DNA of 64,000 nt from Bemisia tabaci (taxonomy: Eukaryota > Arthropoda > Insecta > Hemiptera > Aleyrodidae): NCBI RefSeq assembly GCF_918797505.1, contig NC_092795.1, positions 32,041,131-32,105,130 on the forward strand. Reading direction: 5' to 3'. A model generated the notes under the pieces. It did no database searches and was not told the origin of the DNA. It saw nothing but the letters and a program-made list of their open reading frames with translations. This document shows, in pieces, positions 21,705 to 29,660 of the stretch. The position numbers and the translations under genes were made by a program. Each line of letters opens with the position of its first letter. Position 1 is the stretch's first letter.

Positions 21705-22032
21705 GGTGAAAAAACGGGCGCTAACTATGGAAGCTGCCACGTGAACATTTGAAAGGGGTGCTAATAATGGGGGGGGGGGGCTTCTTACAGCATAATTCTA
21801 GCTAACTCATGGGCGCTAAAGAGCGGCCGGCATGAGTAAGAGGCGCTGAGAAGGGTGGCTGCCTCAGAAGAAAAAATTGTGGTATATCTTAAATAAACTA
21901 GTCGGGCGCTTAGTGGTAGCTGCCTCAGAAAAAAATTACATTCTATCTTAAATTAGGAGGGCGCTGAGTTGTAGCTGCCACATAAGGAAAAATTATGGTA
22001 TATCTAAAACTAGTTGGGCGCTTAACGGTAGC
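21705..22032 (-). repeat. Short repeats near the 3' end of the LTR element
   Basis: GGGCGCT(T/G/A)A-type motifs followed by G(T/A)AGCTGCC recur at about 21714, 21844, 21905, 21959 and 22016, with looser matches at 21751 and 21808. The last four lie in a tandem array with a period of about 54-62 bp separated by AAAAATT(A/G)-rich linkers. A further copy is at about 23330. No coding potential. Confidence 0.7.
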
Positions 22033-22036
22033 TGGC

Positions 22037-22486
22037 TCATATGTACTTAAAGTAATATTGTATTTGTAAAATAATCGAAAAAGGCGCACTTAGAAATTTG
22101 AGGAGCGGTTTTCTTGGCTGTTCGAGGGCTGAGGTCCAGTCGTCTTCAAGTGAGGTCAGGAGGGCGTCTAGTTTGCGGTTGATGCGATGTTCGGCTAGGA
22201 TGAGTCTAGGGCCTCTTGAGAAAATGCGATATTTTGACGGTCTTGAAAGCAGAAGTGCGCCACGCACTTGTGGCCGTAACGAGATTTGTATAATGGCAGC
22301 AGGCAGGTCCAGAGTGTTAGCGGGAGCAGATGAGTGCTGGGGCTCTTCGAAGATTTCATCCTTCGCTCGTGAATTCACATGGTAATCGTGAATGAAATGA
22401 TTAGCCAAGATTTCCATATGTTCCAGAGACGTTTCGGAGAGAGAATTGTCGAAATGTAGTCTCCCTGCTGATTGTGGGAGGCCCAT
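22037..22486 (-). CDS. Internal ORF of the LTR element, 149 residues, unknown
   Basis: Open frame on the element's sense strand, between the two non-coding repeat arrays. The predicted protein is mixed helical, rich in Leu and charged residues (RLILAEHRINRKLDALLTSL about residues 91-110), and has no zinc knuckle, protease or polymerase motif. The same frame shows similar-looking sequence upstream but with stops, so this could be the 3' part of a decayed gag-like gene. It could also be fortuitous. I do not recognise the family. Confidence 0.35.
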   Translation of the reverse strand: MGLPQSAGRLHFDNSLSETSLEHMEILANHFIHDYHVNSRAKDEIFEEPQHSSAPANTLDLPAAIIQISLRPQVRGALLLSRPSKYRIFSRGPRLILAEHRINRKLDALLTSLEDDWTSALEQPRKPLLKFLSAPFSIILQIQYYFKYI

Positions 22487-22920
22487 TGCTTCTCATTCAG
22501 TTGTCGATAAAACGAAGAGTCTTGAAGTTTCTGTCTGGGATGCTGCGTGATGCCAGATTCTGGTTCGTTATGTTGCTGTGAGGATGGAAGCCACATCATT
22601 TTCATAGAGCGAAGTGTATGCTCTGGCAATGAATGTGTGTCAGGAGAGCCTCCGGTTTGGCGGGGAAAGTAGTCAGGAAGGGGGGGGGGGGGTATGCTCG
22701 GGCGTCGGGATATGACGGAAGGATGAGTGGACTGGAGACTGCTGCGCTGCAGTGGGTGCTCGTGCCGCTGTGGCCGTAAATCTTAGCGAAGAGGCTGGTG
22801 ATTTTTTGGGGCGTAGTTGCCAACTTTCGTAGTGCTCTGTCTTAAGTCTAAGCTGTATATTATATGTCCTTAAGTATTCTTAAATTATGTACATTTTGTA
22901 ATATAGCATGTGGGCTATAT

Positions 22921-23274
22921 TCAATACTTAGTGGGCTGGTTCAAGTTCAGTTTGCTCGAATGCTCGTCCTCAGATTCTGACGGCGCATCTGTGTCGTAGA
23001 GGCGTGAATGCAGGATTTCGTCCAGCTCCTTGTGCTCGCTGATTGTTGTGGAAAAACGAGGCAAGTAGAGCTTTCCTCGTGGTTGGGCTCGTGTTGCAGT
23101 TGACGGAATTTCAGGAAGTTGTTGCCGTAGTTCATGGGTGATGTTGTTCTTCTTCGTCCTTGTTTCCGGGTTATCCATGTTCTTTTTTAGTAAATGCTCA
23201 GCATAGTTGTCTGCTTTTATCTTGAAGTTTTTGTCCTTCACCTTTGTTGTGATGTAGCTGACTTCTTGTGCCAT
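22921..23274 (-). CDS. Internal ORF of the LTR element, 117 residues, unknown
   Basis: First long frame after the leader hairpin array on the element's sense strand, starting about 0.1 kb below the array. It begins MAQEVSYITTKVKDKNFKIK and ends in an acidic, Ser/Glu-rich tail (SESEDEHSS). Position and hydrophilic composition would fit the N-terminal part of a structural protein, but no domain is recognisable. It lies upstream of, and in a different frame from, the 149-residue ORF. Confidence 0.4.
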   Translation of the reverse strand: MAQEVSYITTKVKDKNFKIKADNYAEHLLKKNMDNPETRTKKNNITHELRQQLPEIPSTATRAQPRGKLYLPRFSTTISEHKELDEILHSRLYDTDAPSESEDEHSSKLNLNQPTKY

Positions 23275-23387
23275 GTCGTCGTTTTTAAGGTTGAGAAAAG
23301 GAGGGGGGGAAAAAAATAGAAAAAAAAAGGGGGCGCTACGTTACCGCTAAGCGGGAGCTGCCCCGTTGCAAAAGCAAAAAAAAAATG

Positions 23388-23890
23388 TAGCTCAATACGC
23401 TGTGACAATAGCGGAGCTGTTTAGTTATCAGTGCTCTTAACGGCTGTGACAATAGCCAGGGGTAACGCCGTGACAATGGCGCGAGCTACTGAGAGCGGAT
23501 GTGCGCTATGACAAAAGCGCTACGCTCTAAGGAAAAAAAAAATAATAAAAAAAATTATGTTTCTTAGCTCAGTACGCCGTGACAATGGCGGAGCTGCTGA
23601 GGTATCGGTCGCTCTTAACGGCCGTGACAATGGCCAGGGGTAACGCCTTGACAATGGCGCGAGCAGACCGAGAGCGGATACGCGCTATGACAGGAGCGCG
23701 ACGCTCTAAGAAAAAAAAGGAGGGGGCAAAAGCAGAAAAAAAATTAGCTCGATACGCCGTGACAATGGCGGAGCTGCTGAAGTATCGGCCGCTCTTAACG
23801 GCCGTGACAATGGCCAGGGGTAACGCCTTGACAATGGCGCGAGCAGACCGAGAGCGGATATGCGCTATGACAGGAGCGCTACGCTCTAGT
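23388..23890 (-). repeat. Leader array: three 177-180-bp repeats holding 12 hairpins
   Basis: Three tandem units start at 23388, 23565 and 23745. Each contains four copies of a TGACA-centred hairpin: the plus strand reads CGCC-GTGACAAT-GGCG, GGCC-GTGACAAT-GGCC, CGCC-TTGACAAT-GGCG and GCGCT-ATGACAGG-AGCGC. In unit one, stem bases change together (CGCT...AGCG, GGCT...AGCC), so pairing is kept. A-rich linkers separate the units. The array lies between the primer-binding site and the first ORF, where retroelements keep packaging signals and where gypsy carries its insulator. Confidence 0.85.
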
Positions 23891-24012
23891 TAAAAAAAAA
23901 AGGAGCAATCAACCTTAAAAAGGAACTTTCAATTTTGGCACTGGTGCTGGATCCTTCAAGATGACGTGGTGCTGGGGGGTAGAGCCTGGTAGAGATGTTG
24001 TTGTGTGGTCCG

Positions 24013-24032
24013 GGATCGTTGCGCCTCCACCA
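24013..24032 (-). promoter_or_regulatory. Primer-binding site of the LTR element
   Basis: One base after the LTR end, the minus strand reads TGGTGGAGGCGCAACGATCC. It begins with the TGG expected opposite a tRNA CCA tail. The matching tRNA was not determined. No comparable sequence follows the other LTR, which fixes the orientation. Confidence 0.65.
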
Positions 24033-24033
24033 A

Positions 24034-24292
24034 TGTAAGGAGGGTGGTTTTTGGTTGTTGATAAAGGATGAACTATGAGGGCTACATGACACATATTTAT
24101 TTATGCTATTTCAACTATTGCTTCACATACACATATATATGAACAGGTCTAAGGTTGGAGAGTGGGCTATGAGATGGGGGAGGGGGGGGGGTTCGGGTCT
24201 GAGCCGAGTTTGGGGGTTCGGGTCTGAGCCGAGTTTGGTGTACGCGTCCGGGGCGTGATTGTAGTGCGGGTCTGTGCCGCGGAGGTTCGGGC
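24034..24292 (-). repeat. 5' LTR, inner half
   Basis: First 259 bp (plus-strand order) of the second LTR, identical to 21122-21383 apart from the shorter G run. It is cut at GGTTCGGGC by the P-like insertion. Confidence 0.92.
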
Positions 24293-24428
24293 ACAGAATA
24301 TATAGGCTTCACCAACAGAAGGTTCACTCCCGTAAACTCCAATGTATCACTGTTTGTACTTTCCGGCTGTCTGCATTGTTGTCAAATGAGTGCAAGATTG
24401 CCAACAATTACAATAAAGTGAACGGCGG

Positions 24429-24434
24429 TTTATT
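24429..24434 (-). terminator. Possible poly-A signal of the THAP gene
   Basis: AATAAA on the minus strand, 0.85 kb downstream of the stop codon and inside the transposon's end. Confidence 0.35.
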
Positions 24435-25282
24435 TGAATTGACGCTTCTCAAATGGGAAATCGAATCGGGTTTTGTCGAGTTAAATTATACGCAACGATA
24501 ATAATTTTAATGAATCAATTGATTTTACTCTCATTAAAATTAATCCATGAAAAAGATTCAACGTGTGTTCATTAATGTGGGCTGATTGTGAAATGATCAG
24601 ATGAAATGATGACTTAATAAATTTAAAGCATGTGTACCAGATTTCAAATTCTTTCATATTTCCTATCTTCAATTATCTTTTTAACTCGAAAATTGTTACT
24701 TGGACGTTGTTACAAAGCACTATGTTTAATCTTCATGACTATTCATAACAAATTTGAATGAACACTGATGCTCATTTTACCAAAATCAAAGTAGAAGGTA
24801 CCAAAGGAAACTAAAAAAGCCCTGAAATTGTTAAATTTGTGCATTTCACCCATCAACGTTTCAAGAGTATCGGTAGTCACCTGATTTTAGAAGCAAACGG
24901 TGCTTGATGGCATAAGGAGAGTTAGAATACTCCGCCAAAAATTAGCTTACTCTCAATTTTCCCTCTATTAGATCAGGTAGATCTATCTGAAACCTTCGAA
25001 ACCTTAGAGACAGGTAGGTACTATTATTGAATTCTCCTCAGGATCTGATATTTCTAAGTACATACTTGCCGTTTAGAATTGAAGGAGTAAAGTTGATGTT
25101 TTGGAAAAAGAAGTACTTAGGAGAGTGGCGTAAATAAATGATACTCCAAAGGCATTGCTTTTAATGGAAAGTAATTTAATTCTGAATGGAAAAAAATGTA
25201 CAAACATTTGACTGAATTCTGAACACAAGTAGGTAACAAGAATCAGCATTCTCCTTATCAAAACTAAATTTCAAATGTTACG

Positions 25283-26903
25283 TCATTTTACTAAGCGGAG
25301 AAATGGTATGTTGCTGATGATGGTATCTTGCGGTAGCGTAGAAGTATGGGTTTCATAACCAAGGATGGATTCAGAGGATGGCCCTAGTTCTATGCCGATC
25401 TCTCCATTCTGCTGTGAAGATCCACAGCTTGCAGCATCAATAGAACTCGGTGGCTCAATGGTTGCAATCAGTGAAGTGGCAGATTTATCCGTGGATGTGA
25501 CATGAGGTACAGCAGCTCTACGCAGTGTTCGTCGCACATTGTCCGAAAAGTCTGCTTCGGTAAAATGACTTGAGCAAACAACTCTCGACTTTTTGTACAG
25601 GGCCAGTAGATCAGATTCAGACTCCCAGTTACTTTGTGGGTAAAGCCAACTTGCCCACTGACGGCATCTGCAACAAAGGAAAGTACACAAGGATTAGTAA
25701 CGATATGAAAGGTGTAAAAACTGAAAACTTATGATCAAAATTAGAGATCTGGGTTCTATCTAGCATGAAAGGAGAAGTTTGTGGAGGCTACTTGTAATAT
25801 TGTCAGAAGTAAAGGGAATTTTGCAATAATGTATGTTAATTTACTTACTACGGGTTTTAAATGCTGTGGGGTCCCTTTTGAACATGACCCAGTTCAAGAA
25901 AAGAAATAAGTTTGAAATAAGGAATAAGGTATGAAAGTTTGGGGCACAAGCTATTCATTCTAGAGAACAAGGGAGGCAGAAAGGACAGGTTATACAAGAC
26001 GAAACTACATCAGCTGATGAATATTAATTTGTGCTTCGCACTGTTGCAATTTCTCCATCACGCCCTCTCAAAAATTAGAATTGAAAAGGAAACAATTCTG
26101 TAGCAGTGCATATTTTTATGATTCGGGCGCAGCAGTTATGAAGAAAATCAGCTGATATAAGGCGTATTAATTTTTCCTCTCACGGCATTGCCATATTTCG
26201 CCTCCCCAGAAATTAATTCCATTGTGAAAAGATGCTACCTGGGAAAACATGCAGGTCCAACATTTTTAGCTACAGATGAGAAAAACCTCACCAGACCTCA
26301 TTTTAAAACAAACTGTACAAAGCAATTTTTATACTAGAATTCTCTCTACAAAGTTTGACTAGAATTTTGTCTGGAACTCCAGATTTGAATCTTGCTAAAG
26401 TCTGAGTCCCAGTCTCACAATGAGTTCCTTGGATTTGCAAACCGACACAGATCTAGTTAACAAATCAGCCACTTGATTAATTACCTTAAGGAAAAGATTT
26501 AAAATCAATTGCTCCCTTTATTTAAAAGAAATAAGTGATGAAAGTTCAGGTCCGAAGCGATTTAATTTAGAGAACAAAAAAGGCAGAGGAGACAGCTTAT
26601 ATGCAAGACGAAACTACATCAGCTGATGAATATCAATTCTTGCTTTGCATTGTTGCTAATTCTCCAATGCTAATAGCAGCCTTGTTTGAAAAAAAAGGTA
26701 TCACATTTTTAAAAGAAGCAACAACCTCAATGTCTGCTGGTTCGCAAGCAATTTGTACAACTAATATTTACTAAATGACAGGAGAAAGCTTACTTTTCCG
26801 TATTGGCTCCTCCTGGTTTAGGAATTCGATGGAAAGACCGGGATGATTTACTGCTGCTATGTCCACACTTGGCGCAGGCCCTTCGTTGCTTTGCAGTTAA
26901 CAT
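25283..26903 (-). CDS. THAP-domain protein of the P-like element, two coding exons
   Basis: Coding exon 1 is 26903 down to 26794 and exon 2 is 25667 down to 25283, with a 1.1-kb intron. The donor is GTAAGC and the acceptor TTTGTTGCAG. The joined frame gives about 164 residues. A THAP zinc-binding DNA-recognition fold spans residues 10-93: C10-x2-C13, FHRIP at 24-28, W41 and W44, CSSHF at 68-72 (C68-x2-H71), and AAVPHV at 88-93. Residues 94-164 are Ser/Thr-rich without a recognisable domain. The start codon follows a strong acceptor (TTTTTCTTCTTTCAG), so upstream exons are non-coding. P transposases carry this domain at their N-terminus and add a leucine zipper and an RNase H-like catalytic part; both are absent here. 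It resembles P repressor-type products that bind element ends without cutting. A GTAAAA just before the stop might be a donor to lost exons. Confidence 0.8.
25910..26662 (-). repeat. Direct repeat pair within the THAP-gene intron
   Basis: About 150 bp at 25910-26060 recurs at 26520-26662 (AAGACGAAACTACATCAGCT, then GATGAATAT, and a TTGCACTGTTGC-like end). It is a local duplication inside the P-like element. Confidence 0.7.
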
Positions 26904-28752
26904 CGTTGGCTACGCCTGAAAGAAGAAAAATTGAAAGATTGACTTTAATGAAATACTGCATAGATAAGTACAAATGCTGAATTTAATAACTTTACAGGGT
27001 CATTCTAGGATGGGAGGTAGGATAGTAACCCTGGTGCAAATCTGCTGGAAGAGCTGAGTAGAGGGATTTCATACAGGTAGCTATTAAAGTGGCTATTTAC
27101 AGGTTTTACAACCTGCTATTTAGGCTGAAAAATTTACAAATTTTTTGACCGGTAGGATACTTACAGTGTTGGGCACTGAGTCCATGTAAAACAGTGTCAC
27201 AAAATGTAGAAGTATTTATCTGAAGGACAAGCCTTGGATGCAATTGTGTGTCCAGGGCTTTCCACGTGAGATTACAAATCCACCAAGCTCCCAATAATTA
27301 ACGTTTAAAGTAGGCAGAATGACTGCTTAAATGTGACAGAATGCTTCTTAAATGTAAGTACAAGTTTCATTGAAGTTGCTTGTACTTAGTTGAATTTATC
27401 TGCCAAGATCAAGGACCAAAATATTCTATTTTTTTGTTGTGTACTGCAGAAAATGTTGCATACAAACTGTGATACACTTACCGTAAGACTTCACTTTCCT
27501 AGAGAGCTGCTAGTAGATAGGGATATTACTTTACATTCTGGCAAGTTGACTTAGTGCTGCCTGCCTCTTTGTAGCCATCTGAAAACATTAATTAGGTACA
27601 AATTAGTATCTCTTTTGACATGATTCCTATTCTGAACTTAAAGTTTCATCCACATTATTAATCACAGTTGCATAGTAGGATGCGATCATAAAGACTGATA
27701 AGGAACAACTTTGAGGCATCAGTGGTGACTTTCAACCACCAGAGAAAATAAGTACCTACAGGGCTTGTGCAAGCCATGCGGTGATACACTGGTCCCTTCA
27801 TAATTAACCCTTAATTCACTAGAGAGAGTCGATTACATCTGGAAAGGTTGAGAGTGATTGACATTTCCCAGGTTAAATTGCCAGAATCTTTATCAGTCAG
27901 ATGAGGGCTGGATGCTTCATTAATGCATTTCATTCATATTATTTCCTTGTTGAAAAGATTACTAGCCACAAATACTGACAAACTTTGGGAAAGATTGACC
28001 TTCAATATGTCAGTCTATTGGAAGGGTCACCTTAAAATATTGTAGATCCAAAAGATTGAAGGGGATTGGCTTTAAAATGAAGCAGCACAGCTACTTACCT
28101 ATCAGCAATGCACAAAACCATCATTGCCAGGAGCATCATTTCATCAGATAAATTAGTTGTGTAACAGTAGCTGGTTAAGTAATGGATCATTAAGGTGATT
28201 CGTCAAGCTCAAGTGGCGTGGTCGGACTGGCATGCGATATCTCATTGATTAGGTCAAAAGTCTCGGCAGATTTGGAATTTTTAGCCAAAAAAAGGATGAA
28301 AACCCCTGCACATTAGCCTAATGAATCATGCTAAACCTAAAAATTGGCAAAATTCAGAGAATGAAGGCAGAATAGTGTTCGGAAAAAAAACCTCGCATTC
28401 AATTCAGCTACCGATTACTGTGTCAAATGCAATGTTTTTTTCCAAACTCTATCCTGCTTTCATTTCTCTGAATTTTGTCAATTTTTGGGTTTAGAATGAT
28501 TCTTCAGGCTAACGTGCAGAGGCTTACGTCCGTTTTTGTGCTAAAAATTCCAAATCTGCCGAGATTTTTAACCTGATCGATGCAATATAACACATGCCAG
28601 TTCTAGGACGTCACTTGAGCTTGACGAATCATCTTAAGGTTAAAAAACCCATTTGGGAGTGTATTCATCCACTGACAATAGCGTAAGGTTTTTCAGGAAC
28701 CAAGTTTGAGAAAAATTAATAACATGGTAATCAAATTTAGGTAACACATACC
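26794..28752 (-). other. Likely non-coding 5' exons of the THAP gene
   Basis: Reading the minus strand, consensus splice sites define small exons: a donor GTATGTG at 28751; a donor GTAAGTAG at 28098; an exon 27578-27482 (acceptor TAATGTTTTCAG, donor GTAAGTG); an exon 27219-27165 (acceptor TTGTCCTTCAG, donor GTAAGTA); and the acceptor at 26915 leading to the ATG at 26903. None carries a long frame. Several strong sites in the right order suggest a transcribed leader, but which are joined cannot be told from sequence. Confidence 0.45.
28194..28633. mobile_element. TTAA-flanked palindromic MITE inside the P-like element
   Basis: 440 bp with ends GGTGATTCGTCAAGCTCAAG and, inverted, GATGATTCGTCAAGCTCAAG, flanked by TTAA (28190-28193, 28634-28637). 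The arms stay similar inward through AAAATTGGCAAAATTCAGAG, so most of it is a foldback. The first bases match the other TTAA elements at 29402 and 39097. Confidence 0.85.
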
Positions 28753-29127
28753 TTTAGGGCTTCTCCTCGTCGCAAGAGATACTGGCCCAAAAACGAACTA
28801 CATCACTTCACATTTTAGGATAACCAACTTAACCACCAAGACAACAGATGAAAAAAACATAACAGCAACTTGAAATTAGAAATTATCAAAATCATACAAC
28901 AAAAGAAAAGTTTAGCGTTAATAATTAAACTGTTCGTTCGTCATTTTCAAAAATCCTCATGCTCATTCTCCCAGCAGTCCAGCACGCACGAGGGAGGACA
29001 AAGTCAGCAGATTTAGGTTAGGTTCTCAATGTAAACATTACTTTCTGGGTGTGTTCTTCTTCTTCGACCGAGATACGCTGGGAGTGAGCCTTCTGTTGGT
29101 GAAGCCTATATATTCTGTGGTTCGGGC

Positions 29128-29385
29128 CATAGCCCTCGTGCTTACGGGACGAGCCGACGACTGGGACTGGTTGGTCTCCTACGAATCTTGATCAAATACT
29201 GGTGCCCGGCCTATGCTCCGGCCACTATTTATAGTCGATCGCCGACTCCCCACCAGGCTGGTTTGCAGCTTTGCGATAGGGAACCGAGCGATCGAACTGC
29301 AACTAGCGGCCGAAGTCGGAATTGCGTCGAGCGGGCGCGTCAGCACGCCACGCGCACTGCTGAGTGCGAGTGCCGCGCCGCCACA
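29128..29385 (-). repeat. 5' LTR, outer half
   Basis: Remaining 258 bp of the split LTR, identical by eye to 21384-21641. It contains the LTR promoter. CATG follows directly and closes the target duplication. Confidence 0.92.
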
Positions 29386-29660
29386 CATGAGCCGCGATTA
29401 AGGTGATTCCAAGTGATCTAGGGACAGCTCGTATCCGCGCAGAGAGCACCACTAGTCGTTGTTCTGAAGCGACCAGTAAATCGTCTATTACTTCAAATTC
29501 CCTGCGAAGATTTCCAAAATCGGATCCATAACTTATAGCTAATTTTTTGTATTATTTTTTGATGTATTTTTCATCGAGATTGGTTCAGTTTACGAGGTGA
29601 AAGTACGGTAACAGATTTTGAGGTGAGGAAAAGCGGCCGTGAGAAAAGTGACCGCCATGA

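Larger units (their letters stand above)
24293..29118 (-). mobile_element. P-element-like transposon, 4.8 kb, with THAP gene
   Basis: Terminal inverted repeats of 39 bp begin ACAGAATATATAGGCTTCAC and differ at one position (24293-24331 and 29080-29118). The target sequence GGTTCGGGC is duplicated (24284-24292, 29119-29127), which reads as 8 or 9 bp because the edge bases are ambiguous. The intact LTR at 21122-21641 is the empty site. P elements make 8-bp duplications and encode THAP-domain transposases, and the gene inside encodes a THAP domain. No catalytic domain is visible, so the copy is probably non-autonomous. A TTAA MITE is nested at 28194-28633. Confidence 0.88.
21122..29385 (-). mobile_element. 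Non-autonomous LTR retrotransposon, minus strand, interrupted by a P-like element
   Basis: Two LTRs (520 and 517 bp) are identical by eye except for a run of 13 versus 10 G. The ends are TG...CA and the flanking target duplication is CATG (21118-21121, 29386-29389). Orientation is minus: the TATA box precedes the poly-A signal, and a primer-binding site follows the LTR only when read that way. Without the 4.8-kb insertion it is about 3.4 kb. The 2.4-kb interior contains no recognisable reverse transcriptase, RNase H or integrase, so it depends on a helper. Near-identical LTRs imply a recent insertion. A 4-bp duplication fits Ty3/gypsy-type elements, but without polymerase sequence the class is uncertain. 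Confidence 0.9.

Noticed and set aside
21435..21752. Overlapping frames on both strands of the LTR (also at 29179-29406)
   Set aside because: LTR sequence with promoter and poly-A signals; GC-rich DNA opens several frames by chance.
23388..23890. Possible CRISPR-like array
   Set aside because: Units are direct tandem copies without unique spacers, inside a eukaryotic LTR element.
23579..23893. 104-residue plus-strand frame with repeated TMARADRER
   Set aside because: Antisense translation of the leader hairpin array; the periodicity comes from the tandem units.
24115..24342. 75-residue proline-rich frame on the minus strand
   Set aside because: Spans the LTR and the first bases of the P-like insertion; it exists only because of the insertion junction.
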